Shown: positions 49,670 through 63,421, counted from the stretch's first letter. The stretch is 64,000 bases of DNA from Hydractinia symbiolongicarpus (GCF_029227915.1 NC_079885.1:6696001-6760000), one strand, 5' to 3'. The notes: generated from the letters alone by a model not told the origin. A program made the numbers and translations.

Positions 49670-52600
49670 ATGATTCGAACAGCATACAATCGAATGATAA
49701 GACCACAGAATACAAGTACTGCTGTTTTGGGTGTAAGAAATCTAAATATGTCCTCTGTACTTCACAAAAAATTGGATGGTAAAGTTGCTATAGTAACAGC
49801 CTCAACTGCAGGGTGAGTCAAGGTTTTTGTAATCTAATTTAGCTCTAATTTTTAGTCTTTAGCTTACGTTTACAAACTTGGGTGTATAGTTTATGTTTGC
49901 AAGCTGGGTGTAACCTATGCATTGCACATAGACAGTGAGAACGCAGGTATACAAAGAGAAAATCTTTATGTTACTTTAGAATTCTCGTCACTTTTATCTG
50001 ACAAAAAAAACACAATATTCTATTTATGCTAATAATTGCAGTAGTAAACAATTTTATGCATCTTAGATGAAACATGTGACTAGTATCAGATTAAACTTTC
50101 GTCGTTACCATCCATGCTATGGATTTCTGCTTATGATAAAAAAGTTGATGTGACAAGTATAATTGTCACCTGAAGGGGCTTTGTCCTTTTTTTCAAATAA
50201 GGTACATATTAGACAACAACAATTAAAAGGCATTTTATTTTAGTATTGGTTTTGCTATAGCACAAGGCTTAGCAGAGAATGGAGCAAAGGTATTGATTAG
50301 TAGTCGCAAGCAGGACAATGTCGACAAGGCTTTGGAGAGGTTAAAGAATGAGGGTTTAGATGTGTCTGGAACTGTTTGCCATGTCAATAAAGAAGAGGAC
50401 AGAACCAAACTCATACAAAAGGTATTCTTAATTCTGGCACATTTTTGTTACGAATACTTCTCATATATTGTGCAAGCAGGGAATTAAATCCAAATTGTTT
50501 TTTATAATGTACTTTGAGTAATATGGAAGTGATCTCATGGGTTAACTTGTAAAATTATACAGGTGGTTGGTAAATTTTAATAAATATGGAGGGGCCATGC
50601 TAAAGTAATCTTAAATTTGGTCAAGTTTGAGTGGAAATTTTATGACGGTGGAGGGCAAGGTGTTGATTTTTTGTTTTAGAAGGAACATATAAGTGGTAAG
50701 TTAGGACAAACATTAGTTAAATAAATAAGTACAACTCATTATCGTATTATATTGGATTTGTAGGCAGTTTCGTATTATGGCCAACTAGATATTCTTGTTT
50801 CAAATGCTGGTGTTAATCCTTACTTCGGACCAGTGCTTCAGGTATGTGTTGTTTTTTCGCCAAGGAATATTTTAGTAAAATGAAGCTATAAGAAAACTAG
50901 TGAATATACATACATAATATCAAGTCGTTCATTTTGTTCTACTTTGTATAAGCATAGCTTGAGATATACTATACTGGTTGCACATCATATTTCACTTGGA
51001 ATCCCTTTACACTTTTTTTTACCAAAGTTAATTTGCATAAAATTAACCATAGTTTACTACCTCTTAAATTTTTTTGCTAAACCTTTACACAAGTTGCTTT
51101 TTTACTATTTTTCTTGTACAAATAGAAAGTAGCCTTTATTTTTGACGTATTATTCTCCATCATTTTCCACGCATAACGTATGTATAGTTGACTGTGTGTA
51201 AGTTAACCTAAGTAAGCAATAAGTGGCAGATCTAGGATTTTCTGAGACTTAGTTAAAACATTGCACAGAAATTAGTTGGGGGTCGTAGAAGTGGGGTGAT
51301 GTAAGCACTCCAAGAAGTGTTTTACTATTTTAAGCTTCGTGAATACAAAAATTGCCAGAAATTGTCTTTCAATTCGTTAATTATCATAAAAATTGACGAA
51401 GAAATTATCCAGAATTCGAAAATAAAAGTTCTATCAGAACATTGACGCTGCTATTTTCTATAAGAGGTACAACCTACTTGGTTTCTCTTATTATGTAAGA
51501 TGTAAAACTTTAAATTCTGTTTTCACGAATCAAACCATGATTTGGATTTACAACAGTAAAGAGAACATTGAGTATATAATTAAACTCTAGCTGTTTCTGC
51601 TTGTTAGTTCAGCATGTTTAAAATCGTTAAAGTTAGGAACATGTTAAGAAAAATTTTAAAGCTCTGTGAAGCTTAAATGCATTTTTTCCATGAAAATATA
51701 AAGAAAAGATCACAAATCTAAAAAGAAAGATGACAAAAAGCTATAAGTGAAATAAGAGGCGTTGCCCATCTGTCAAGCTTCAAACAAGTAAAATTTTAAT
51801 CATTAATTACATAATGTCATAGAAAATTTATGTACGCTACCCCTAGGTGATGCCAATCTAGAGTATATATTCGTTGCACTTGAATTGACTCTTCGGAGCT
51901 GATGAATTTTGTGAAAATACAATAGGAATAGGAATGATATGACGAGAAGATAAGTGCATTAGTGTTTGAAACACTGTTTAAATAATATGGTCTATAAAAA
52001 GATATACAAATTTTATAGAATAAACATATAGTATAATTTTTTTTTTTTAATTTTATTTAGACGCCAGAAAGTTCATGGGATAAGGTATTGTGTTAATTTT
52101 ATCAGTCTAACTTTAATTTTTTTCTCTTGTGTCGCAAAAGCCGTTCGTATGCAAAATATGCCTTTCTTGAATTTTTTCTTTGATATTTTGCAGGTCTGTG
52201 AAGAAATTTAAAACAGTTAACAGGACAAACTAAAACAAAACAATTTAAAACCTCGTTACGACGACGAGGCTGGTATTGTCACATCCAATAGGAAGAGTTT
52301 GACACAAAAATAACGCTTTTAAAGCGCTACTTTTGAACTGGAATTGGTAATTTAATCAGAAATTTTGATAATGCTAGCAGACAAGTAATTAAGTGAAGTA
52401 ATTAAGAATATTTGTCAAAGTGTTATATTTCTGTTTTTATTAGATATTCGATTCCAACGTGAAATGTGCATTTCTGCTGGCTAAAGAAGTTGCACCACAT
52501 CTAGAGAAAACTAGGTAAAAACGCTAAAATTTATAATTTTTTCCCATTCAATCTGCATTTCAATTCGGGATGGCCACCCTTGGCGCGTCAATTTTGACTT

Positions 52601-55600
52601 GTTGCCGTCAATAAAACCAGAGCTAACTTCGTTTTGAAATAAAAAGCGAATTTGCTGCGACTAAGTTTGAATTAACTTTAGGTAGTGTCCAGAATGTGTG
52701 TCATGCCTTATTTTAAGCAATCGTTTAATTTTGTGAATGAAAGAATCTTATTTTAGGAATTAAATTTCCCGTATTAAAATGTATTAATGTTCACGGGCCC
52801 AGTGAAATTTCATGAAAAATAATTAAGTATCATGTTATTCCTGGTTAAACGTTTATTACGACAAATGTTGTTCCATAAACCTCCCTATAATGGACATCCC
52901 ATATAGCCGATAAATTTTACAACGGACAGTTTTTTTGTATGAAGAAATCTCCATTTATTGTACATTACAGCAGATATATATTTCTTTATTAAACGGTGTA
53001 CGTTACTTACAACAACGAATAACCCCATTAAGAAATAAGCAAATCGTGGTTATATTCCATACGTTAAGTTATATTACGTTGATAATAATATGGATACATG
53101 TTCCGTGTGTTTGTAATCAAATAAAGCTTGGTTTTTTTTACATGTTCTGTCTCATTTTATTTACAACATGCTGCCATTTTTAATTTTCTACTGCTCGCCT
53201 CAGATCACGTGACTATATCTATTGTTTTATGAAGGAATTCCTGCTGCTGTTGACGTCAGCATGCTGGGACCTTTATCGTTACATATCATTGCATATTATC
53301 TTGAAACTTTTGAAGACAATAATTTTATGTCCTTTGTTAAATTTTTTCGATCGCCTTTAGTCTCTTCTTGAGCCAGGAAGACATTGAACTAGAATTTTTT
53401 TTAACCTAGCCTCGATTAATTCATCCCCAACTACCTGTACACTTTTAAAGCGAGACTACTATTATTTTTTTTCTCCTTTACAATAGTTTACATATTAATT
53501 TTATAGAGGTTCCATGCTGTTTGTATCATCAATACTTGGCTTAAACCCATCCCAAGTAGGTATTCGAATCATAGCTACCGAAAAAGGAGAATTTTTTTTA
53601 ATTAAAAACAAAATTCATCGTTTCCTTCAGATGCTTTCATCACAATAGTCAATGATGAATTTTTTTATTAAATCTGACTCGATGTTTAAAAATTATTTTT
53701 TCATCACACGCCAAATTTAATGCAGGCCAAGGAACCTACGCCAAATGTTTCTCCTCTCGGGGTATCTTTGAATCATTTTTTAAGCGCGTGTCCAGTCCAC
53801 TCTGTCGAGAATGCCAAGAATTGTCAGAAATTTTAAAAATATAGGTAAAATGTCAGCAAGATTTTGATCTTTTATGGAAAGTTGGATGGTCAATCAGAAC
53901 TATTTTTATTTTGGAAAATATTGGCAATGATTAAATTTTAGAATCATTCACTTTTACCTGGACACCCTGGAGTTAAATTCCTTCAATCGAAATTACGAAC
54001 GGAAAGCTGTGCTTATAGAATAAACAGCTTTTTTCAGAAGATCTTGCAATTTGTAGTTAACAATCTTAACGCTTGATTTAGATGTTGGGAGCATATTCAG
54101 TTTCAAAAACAGCTTTGTTGGGTTTGGTCAAAGTCTTAGCTGGTGAATGTGCACCAATGAATATTCGTGTGAATGGTATTGCCCCTGGAGTAATCAAGAC
54201 AGCTTTTAGCAGTAAAGTATGTCTTTTTATATATCCACTGCGAAATATTTACGCCTGCTTTTTTGTGCGTTGCGGAGGTAACCTGAGAACACAATATTAA
54301 AATGATATTAAACCTCCCACTCCCAAATTAGTTAACCTAAAAATCCAGTTTTGACGTCATGACGTTGCTCAGGGCTGTGCTATTGTATGAAAGGGCCGAG
54401 CTATAGTTCTTTTTTACAGTCGCCATTCCACTGTTTGTGTTTGCTGCGAGTTTCGATGGAGCAACAAATACAACGATACAACAGGAATTTTTACCGACGT
54501 TGATATATAAAAAATATTAGCTACTTAGGAGTCCTCTTTAAAATTTCTGACGGGCAACGTAATGACGTCAAAACTTCTCTGATGTTTGGCGCTTCACGTA
54601 GGAATTTCATCATAGTAGCTTGTGCAATCTTGTTTCTTATATATTAATTCCCTTGCGTGAGTAAAACTGTGAGTCCACGAGACGGAAATCACGGGTCACT
54701 TTCTTATGACGTGGCCGTACGCTAAAATTTTCCTTAAAAATAAGTAAGTCATTAAATAGGAAAACAGCGGGTCCATTTGTCATTTATTTTCGGCCGTTAC
54801 GGTTAAAATAATTTAATTTTACCCCCGGTTTACCATATGTGCAGTATCTCATGGAAACAAGTTGTTTATCAACTGACAAAAGAAAACCGAACTGAAAAAA
54901 GTTGTCTGTTTTTCAAGTTAATACTGAAAAAGTTATTTCCAACAAAGTTTACTTATCATGAGGTTAGATTAAAGCTTACCGTATTTCCTCCAATAAGCGC
55001 CGCCCTCTATTAAGCGCCGCCCTCTAATAAGCGCCGCACCTAAAATCACAAAAATTAAATAAGCGCCGCGGCGCTTATTAGAGGAAATACGGTATATGTT
55101 TTTTTATATTTTCCATTTTTGTGTTCTGGAACCGAGGTTGTATCGCATTCGAATATGACTGTATTTCGAATCTAAAATGTAAAAAACAAACTGTTGTTGT
55201 CGAACGAAATTGATAATGTTGTCAGAAATATTTTTTAAAACGAAGAAAAACGTATGATGATATAACATCACAAAAAGAATTGATTGGAAATGCATCAGAC
55301 AATTGTAGCTATACATTTTCAATTCGTTCTCTTTGGGATGAAGCGAAATTTAGTTATCGAAGTAAAAAACCGATTGGACTACTGAGAAAGCGAAAAAAAA
55401 GCAGGTGTGTTCTCTAAATTATTTGATAGAGAATTGAATTTGGGTGCATAACGATTTTTTAACCGTTTCTTCCAGAGCTAAGCTTTTCCTTGAATATTAA
55501 ATTTGTTGTTGTGTCTTGAGCAGGAAAATATTTTCTTTAAGCATTTATTTCGTAAGAATATACTCCGAAAAATGGATCAGAATTTAGAATGTCCTAAGAA

Positions 55601-58063
55601 TATGCCTGAGCCTGATAGTTTGAATATGAACATTTGTATGACGCACAAAATTGATTAGAAGTTAACTTTTTTTATTGTATATCAAACGAACTAAACTTTT
55701 TTGTGTCCAAGCGATGGTCCGTTACATGTAGTAGAATTGCCATTAGCTAGCTATAGTAACTTATAGCATGCTTTATTTTATAAAGGCATTATATATTTTC
55801 AGTCCATGGTTATGTTGAGAACATATTGAGAATAATGAGGATAGCAGTTGTCAAAAAAGTTAAGAACATAAAGGCTGAAACTAAAACACACTATTCTTAT
55901 AAAAACATAAACCGTAAAAGTAAATTTTTCCGTTGTTACTGTTTTTAACACTACAGACTGTGTGATTCAGTGTTGATGTCGTTATAATAAACCTAAACCT
56001 AAAACCTAAACTTAAATCAATGTTTACATCTGTTACGTTACAATCGTTTGAAATACATTCGATTCTTAAATTCGAAAACGCTGCATTGTTATCTTCTTTG
56101 ATTTTATGCGTGATTTTCTAGATTATAAGTTTGGGTCTGGTAAAGCAAGATGTTCTTTTAATATTTTGGATTGAAATATTTCTGTAGATATACAATATAC
56201 CAAATGATTCAGGTATTTTATTTCTCTTTTTCATGTGTTTTCAATTAATAATTTCTTATATTTTGAGTATAACTTTGGAAGGTTTGTCGTATGCAACAGA
56301 CTGAATAGCTGATTTCGTATGACTTAACAAAAATTGGTGGATTTTTTTTTAATGTTTGGTATCCATTTTTTTCCTGGTGTACTTCAGGAATTGCAAAGCA
56401 AGTATATAGTTTTAGCGTATTCCGCTTTTTACGTAACGGTTGTTATACGCCTATGATATTTTTGGACATTTTCCATTTTTATTTCATAAGTTTTTTTATT
56501 ATTTTTTTGTTGTTGCACACTTATATTTTTAAATTTTTTGTTTCAGCGTTTAAAGATTGTGAGCAACCTCGATCCCAGGGCTTTTTTTCTTTATGCCATA
56601 CCGTGATAAAAGAGACAAAGAGCCCGGGGTCGAGGTTGAAATGTGAGTTTTAAAAAATCAAATTACTGTGTTGTATGTTTTTGTATGGTACCCCTTACAT
56701 CAGTTTAATGAGAGATTCAGTGGATTCTTCCACGGGAATTCGACTAGTATATATTATTAATACTCTCTTATAATTACAAATGGTTTATGATTGTTTTGAG
56801 ATTAAATTGCCGTGAAGTGAGAGGTAAAAAATTTCGTCTCAAATTGAGATTTTTTCTAAATCGCAAACAGTTTTTATTACCTCAACTTACAATCATATTC
56901 GTACAAAGAAAATTCTTATAGTCGGCATGTGCATATAGTACAAAGTTTCCAATTTACAACAAGTATCCTCTATGTACAGGGCTGTACATCATTTATGTTA
57001 TTGTCTTTAGCTAACGGAAACACCAGCGATTAGTGAAACTATGTTAAATTCGATTCCAATGAAAAGGTAAGCAGACACGCTCTTATAGAACGATGTTTCC
57101 CGCTAGGCGAAGTATTTCGTGCGAACTAGATCTAAACCTTTTTATTGGCTAATGGTCAATTTGCCGCCTATCAAATTAAACTTGATTTCTTCTATATTTG
57201 ACTAGTTTAACCTGTCCAATAAATATATTTGTTTTTTTACTCCACGAGAAATAAGTCCACCTAATTGGAAATTGGTCCAAGGCTTTGCAAACTTTAAAAG
57301 CTTTGTTCTTGTCATCTTAAAAGGTGCCCATATAGCATTGGCCCGTTTATCACTGGCACATAATAGCGTAATTCAAAATGGCGGGCGTCAGAGTGTTTCT
57401 CCGTAAATATAAAGGAACATAATGGCAATAAATCAGCCGTTTCGGCAGGAAATTCTACGGCGTAATACTCATTTATTACAGTCTTATACGGGACGTTTCA
57501 GATCACAAAAAAAATAACAAACGACCGTTGTAGCTTGGTGAAACTGGCGAAACCAACTGAACATAAAATAATAATTCAAAATGTTTTATTTGTAAAAATA
57601 AGGTTTTTGTACCTTTTGTACCGTTTAACAGGGTAGTTCTGTTATCAACACTCAAAAACTATTAATTCACGTACCGCTACACTAGACTGGTATGCTTTAC
57701 TAGTCTCGATAGTAAAAACAGCGACAAAAAAGAAGCCCATTTAAAAGGTTTTACCGGCTAAAGCCGTAGAAAAAAAACAGCGATAAGGCAACGTTAACTT
57801 TGGGGTGGGGGGAGGGGAGGAGGATTGGTACGATAGTTTTTTACTTTTTACCAAATATTTGTTTGTTCTAATAAATAGTGCCAAAACAAGCACAACAAAT
57901 ATTCTCGTCAGAGAATAGTAATTTTAACAGTAATTTATCTATTTGTAGATTTGGCACTCCATCAGAATGCGCTGGAACAGCTGTGTTTTTATCGTCGGAC
58001 GAAGCTAGTTATATAACAGGCGAAATAATTTCAATCACCGGAGGCATGCAATCGAGGCTGTAG
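49670..58063 (+). CDS. DHRS4: DHRS4-like short-chain dehydrogenase/reductase, peroxisomal
   Basis: Nine exons: 49670-49812, 50244-50421, 50764-50841, 52061-52084, 52444-52514, 53507-53555, 54082-54216, 57011-57066, 57949-58063. Sum 849 bp, 282 aa, phases closing. Classical SDR fold: cofactor motif TASTAGIG (residues 43-50), NADPH-type SSRKQ, NAG (121-123), Asn 146, Ser 173, Tyr 186 and Lys 190 in YSVSK, and PGVIKT after the active site. It ends in Ser-Arg-Leu, the peroxisomal targeting signal also found at the end of human DHRS4. DHRS4 is an NADPH-dependent carbonyl/retinal reductase (family knowledge). ATG 49670 is chosen because it follows a splice-acceptor-like TACTTTCTAG. The frame remains open back to 49553 and another in-frame Met (MSSV) occurs at residue 27. 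The early N terminus could be a mitochondrial signal. Confidence 0.95.
54977..55094. mobile_element. 118-bp palindromic MITE with TACCGTATTTCCTC ends
   Basis: TACCGTATTTCCTC at 54977 is repeated inverted (GAGGAAATACGGTA) ending at 55094. Directly inside are copies of AATAAGCGCCGC (three on the left, inverted counterparts on the right). The element can fold over nearly its whole length. It lies in DHRS4 intron 7. No coding. Confidence 0.85.
56564..56638. mobile_element. 75-bp palindromic MITE, CAACCTCG/CGAGGTTG
   Basis: CAACCTCGATCCCAGGGCTT at the left and its inverted counterpart (AGCCCGGGGTCGAGGTTG) at the right. The 9 bases left (GATTGTGAG) and right (AAATGTGAG) of it agree at 7 of 9 positions, fitting a 9-bp target-site duplication. 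In DHRS4 intron 7. Confidence 0.75.
56640..56747 (+). mobile_element. Helitron-like 3' terminus
   Basis: GTGGATTCTTCCAC hairpin, short spacer and CTAG at 56744-56747, followed by T. Only the 3' end is recognisable, and the 5' limit given is nominal. In DHRS4 intron 7. Confidence 0.5.
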
Positions 58064-58249
58064 TGTTGTGTGTTTTTAGTTCACGTTTTCTTTACATTAT
58101 CTTCATATTATATAATTTTGCTACCGGTGCGAACGGCTTTCAGGATATTTCACGAAGTGGTAATCTCTTTTCCAGACTATAATTATCATTATTTTGTTCT
58201 TTAGAAAAATTATCGTAATTAAAAAAAACATAAACGACAAATTTGTAAA
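58064..58249. other. Downstream of the DHRS4 gene
   Basis: Short AT-rich stretch, presumably 3' UTR and flank. Nothing else seen. Confidence 0.35.
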
Positions 58250-58393
58250 TCTATATTATAATACCCGTATACGTCTGTCTGTCTGTGTGTCTGTCACGCA
58301 AAATGGTAGCTTAGCTGCGCAATAGCGAGAACCACGCAATGCGGTATAAAAAGGACGGGCGAACCCGTGGATTTTCCACGGGCTAACGACTAG
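58250..58393 (+). mobile_element. Complete 144-bp Helitron-like MITE
   Basis: Starts TCTATATTATAATACCCG after A at 58249, includes GTCTGTCTGTCTGTGTGTCT and CACGCAAAATGGTAGC, and ends with hairpin CCCGTGGATTTTCCACGGG, spacer CTAACGA and CTAG at 58390-58393 before T. The best preserved copy of this short subfamily. Confidence 0.8.
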
Positions 58394-61300
58394 TTAAATA
58401 CAAAACTAACTGGAAGATTTTCCTGCTATTTGTAGACCCAAGGTTATTAGTAGACAATTAAAAAATATTTAAATTAGCACTTGCCACATCTTTTCTCTGT
58501 AATATATAGCTTCTCTTTTAACATCAATTTTTTAAATAAATATTCCTAATTTCGGTCAACCGTTTGAAAGGGTTATTCTTTGTAAATATGGGTACTTAAT
58601 CTGCAAATTCGCAAACTATGGAGAAAATTGTCAAAAAAAATTCGTAATTCTAATAAAGCGTGTTTTAGAATGTAAAACAGAGGTTACGCTGTATAAATTT
58701 TCAGAAAACTCAAAAATTAAGAAACACCAGGCTAAACCGAAAACGTTTTTTGACTTTGGACCTGCTACTTGGTTTGCTAAAAAATGTCTGGAAATCGATA
58801 AAATGTAATTGTTGCTTAGTAACAGCATCGAAGATATTCGAGAATTCTGGTCAGAGTGTCGAGAATTTACTCACAAATGTGCATGTCAAATTCTTACACA
58901 ATTCCCTCCAAGGAAATGATTTTTTTATTCCAAAACGAGAAAAGGAAAAGGTGTGTTTCATGAATGCGTATTAGCGATTCTGTTTGGAACACGAAATCCT
59001 CAAGTCTGCCTTACTTTTGATTTTTACATAACGTATTTTTAACCCGAGCTCAAACATATTCAATATTGCTTGTACTGAAGTTTCTTTGCAATCTTATAGA
59101 TTTTACTTATAAAATGGTTTCTTATTAAAAAAATAAAGATTAAATTTTGTAAATTGTTTATTGATAAATCTAGATAATTTTTGTTAGAATAAATTTTTTT
59201 AGTGTCTTTGGGCTTTTTTATTTTTTTTAACTTGTGGTGTAAGCCCGAATTAAAAAACCCCGAAAAGATCATAATACCTCACAAAATGGAGATAATTTTT
59301 TCTGGCAAGACATTGAGGATGGATGCATTTCTTTAGTTATAGTTTATTTTAATCACTAAAATCTCTTTTCTTGTATCTAGAAAAGGGTTTAAACTTATCC
59401 AGCATTTAACAACCTCGTCCCTAGCGCTTCTAGCATTTTCTCTTTCTAGCATTCTCGTCGCACCACTAGCGAGGCGGTCGACCGAAGTATTAATCATATT
59501 AACCAATCAGATTGTGACGATGAGCAGCCAGGGCTATTTCTTATTGCTGTCCGAGATTGTCATAAAGAGAAAAAAAGCCCTGAGAACGAGGTTGAGCATT
59601 TAATAGATCATTCACGAATTTTCAATCTCCCGTAAGATTAAAGCAATGACCTTTCACGAAATTAAATTATCGCAAATCTAAAACATAGCATACTTTCGCG
59701 AAATCTGTATTTTAAGAAGAAAAAAAGTTTTTAAAAAACTTTGTTCTAAGCATATAAAAAAGATTGCGCAAGGGGGGTGTCTTTGGCTACAAAACAGTGA
59801 TTTTGTTTTCATTTTCACCATATGTCTTTGAATGCATACAATTAAAAACAGTTCCATCCATTCATCATTTTCTAATTCCCTGCTGAGGGTCACAGGTTAA
59901 CAAGGTTGACCACAAGATGTTTTTTAACTAATTAGCTAAATAATATTTTAATAAATTTAAAAGCTTTAATTTTTTATGAAAATTTTATTTCCTCTTCAGC
60001 AAATCTTAACCTCGATACATTTAAGTTTTATATTTGAATTGGTTTAAATTCAATACAAATGTGTCACTGATGTTTTAGGCAGATTGTACAAGTTCTATTA
60101 TTACCCAATAGCGTTACTAGGACCTTTTCTAACATGAAATCAAAGAGCTCTGGGAACGAAGTGGACAACTACCGTTTTTATTTAGTAAAAAGGTTCGTTG
60201 TTGGCCATGCTGTTTCTACGTCTTTATTTGTTTTAATCACGTGATCAGTCTATATTAGGAGAATAAATCACAATCTCGGTCGGCACTTGGATCTGATGCA
60301 ATATTTTATAGTACAACCCGGGGTAGTTGGGTATTTTCTTAGTATGGACCGGTTAAATGGTTCTTAGCTAAGAAGACATTAAAAGCATGTACACGAAGAC
60401 TTGTGGTTGAAAAAAAGAATGGGTCGTCACCTGTTTGATGCAATCCCATAATACACTGCAAATGCCAATATTGACGGTGCTGTATTTCCCAGTACCTTAT
60501 CGATAAAATAATGTCGGCAAAAATATAATCACTTTGACATGATTTACTCACTTTTTGCCAACTAATAGAGAGATCCATTAATTAAGTTTAAACTGGTACA
60601 TTGCTACATTCTGTGACTTGATACAAATAGGACTAATTCCCTACGATCCACTTGTTAATCAATATACTGGTACCGATCCCCTCAGGTATAGTTATCGACA
60701 ATACAAGAAAAATTAGTTTGAAATCTAGGATTACAAACGACAGTGAATTTTATTTGTTCTAATTAGAAGAAATCTGACAACCTCGATATTACTTTCGGAT
60801 CACGTTTGGCAATGATGGTAGACACAGAGGGATCCGTCTTTTTATTCTGAAAAGGTTTTTCTTTACCTATATAATTTTTAAATAAAATAAGATTCTTGGA
60901 ATAGGAAAAGACACAGTATATCGTTCTCGTTCCCAGGCTTTTTAAAACAAGCCCTTTTTAAGGAGTTCTGGTGATGATTATCCTAACTGATAAATTGGGA
61001 TAAGGAGGCCGTTAGTAACGAGGCTCACTTAATGATTATTTGTTGAGTAAGTACAACTTAGTCCCTGGGGTTTGTTACGTTTTTTTGTATTCGGATGAAA
61101 CTCTAAAAAGGGCTTAGGGACGAAGCTGTCATGTAGATTTTTTTCGATGACATTATCCTTACATTGACAACCGAAATTTCGTGATGACATAAACAAATAA
61201 TGTGGTGCTACTAGTGATAGAAAAATATTTTGCCTCTTTGTTGTTAGGTAACAGTCAAAAGACAGAACTTTCAAAATCGCTTAAATGTTTCGCCTATGGA

Positions 61301-63420
61301 TACTTACAAACAGAACATTTTGAATATTTAAAACCGTTTGTCATTTTAAATGCTGGCTCCATAATTGACATCTATTTAGTCAGATGGTAAATTATTAAGA
61401 TTTTTACTTAGTACAGAAATAGCCTAAATTAAAACAGGTGGCTGCATTTAAGTTAATCAAAGATAGAGAAGAAATATTTTTCAATTTAACTTTTATCTGA
61501 CAAAATATTAACAACCTTGACTCGCGATTATATTTTACTCGCGTATAATTTTTAAATATTGCTTTAAATTTACTTCATCAAAATTATTGACAATAAGAAG
61601 AAAGAACGAAGATGAAGTTAAGAAGATTAAACATCTCGGCGGGTAATTTTTTCTTCTTCTTCCTCTTTTTTTTTGTCTGGCAATTTTATTATTAAACAGC
61701 CTTATTGTTAAAATTCTAAGAAAACTTTCAAAGTTTTATTTGGTTAGTTCAAGAAATATTTAACAAATATTGAAGTAACCAGACATCAATGTAATAACAA
61801 CTTTAGAATCTGAAAATAAGGCCAGGTACAATAATTTAGGTAGAGAGGATCACTAAAATTAGAAAGATGAACATGACAAAAGAAAAAAAGAAAGTAAAAA
61901 TTGTCGTATAAAATGTAGTCCATAGCGTTTTCTTCAATGTTGGCATCTCTGGAAAAATATTATGGGTATTGGTTCAAATTTTTAAGATGTAAGCACAAGC
62001 AGTGTAGAAATACCTAACGACTTGTCGCTCTACCTAAGGGATATGCACTTTAAAGTTTGTCTACAGTAAAATTAACCGTTACTGAATTTCGCTTATTTCA
62101 GAATGCTGCGCTTCAATTTTTAAAACGACTAAAAATAATAATATTTATTCTACACAAAAAATCATTAACTTGCCTCGTCGCCTTTAAAAAAAATAGGAAT
62201 TTTTTACTAGTAAAAATGTAAATTTTTTAAGCAAGAATTTTTTTCCACACATGTCTTCCAGCAATCACCATAGCAACAACTACACTATGACGAATAACAT
62301 TCACGTAATATGCGACCTGGTATATCGAGAAATTGGACCAATATCGAGTAGTTTGTTAAAGACTACTTAAAAATTCACAGTCTCAATGGAACCATTCTCA
62401 ACCCCAGTGCGCTTTGAGATAAACCTCTTCGAGTTTTTAATCTCAAAGAGCTCTGGGGACGAGAATGATCTTTAAACGAGAAATATTAGTCTCAAAAAAC
62501 ATTCTTTCATCTTTTTGTAGTTTCAAAATCAGATTTGTGATTAAGTATCCCTCTTGTAGACTCCCAGTAAAATGAAGAACTTGCTAAGAAACTTTTTCTA
62601 GTAAAATGACCCCAGAATGTACACAGCTTTTTCTAGTTCAGGGTGTGCTTGGTTCTTATGAAAAACGTATTATTCCTTCCTCTGCATTACCACCTAAAAA
62701 ATAAAAGAGAGCTGGGATTATTTTTTTTAAATCATGAAAATTAGTTTAGTATTATTTTCAACAAAAAAATTCAACAAAGGTCACAGAATTATAAATATAA
62801 GTGTGACAATAAAAAACAACAACTAATTTTTATGCATTCAGAACTTTTTCAAGATCCACTCTAATTTAAAAATTCAATAAAATCCGCTTCCTATGGCACA
62901 TGGAGTTAGCTTGTTTGGCACCAAGGTGTTCGTTGTCTCCGGGGCGGGAAGTTCAAGCTCGGCGATTTTAAACCGCTTTGTTGAGCCCTCAGTATCGAAA
63001 GTGAAAGCGTTTTTATCATCTACGGTAGCCCTATTGGCTCTAAAACAACTGTGTGGCATTTAAAAAGATGTGGGAGCTTACCGAGAAGAGTTTTTTTAAT
63101 CCATTACTTTTTAATGAAATATTGTTGAAGCTTTAAACTTTTATTAAGCATAAATAAATGCTGTCTGATTAATTCCTAAGAAAAAATCTTTTTGTAGGAT
63201 GTAACACCAGACAGAAAAAGACCTTGCTTTAACGTGCATCTGGAGTCTGCATCTTTTTGCCTAAAGCTAAAAGGGCTTAGCACGAAAAATGTACACATTC
63301 AAATTATAAGGAAGCCCTGTCTTAAGGAACTTTAGGTCTAAAATAACTAGTGGTTAAAAAATATAAAATAAATAGAACGCAATTCATTTTACAACTTATT
63401 AACCCAAAGCTAAGGCTGCA
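58394..63420. other. Intergenic interval rich in decayed MITEs
   Basis: No gene recognised. Besides the MITE at 59410-59594, degenerate relatives occur at about 60110-60170 (AAGAGCTCTGGGAACGAAGT), 60925-61022, 61060-61130 and 62395-62470 (CTCAACCCCAGTGCGC to GCTCTGGGGACGAGAAT). A minus-strand open frame at 63059-62874 has protein-like words (NKLTPCAIGSGFY) but no recognised family. Confidence 0.4.
59410..59594. mobile_element. 185-bp MITE, CAACCTCG/CGAGGTTG, with perfect 9-bp TSD
   Basis: Begins CAACCTCGTCCCTAGCGCT and ends inverted (AGCCCTGAGAACGAGGTTG). It is flanked on both sides by AGCATTTAA (59401-59409 and 59595-59603), a perfect 9-bp target-site duplication. A 9-bp TSD is typical of Mutator-like and some Merlin elements. 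The superfamily is otherwise unknown. No coding. Confidence 0.85.
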
Positions 63421-63421
63421 A

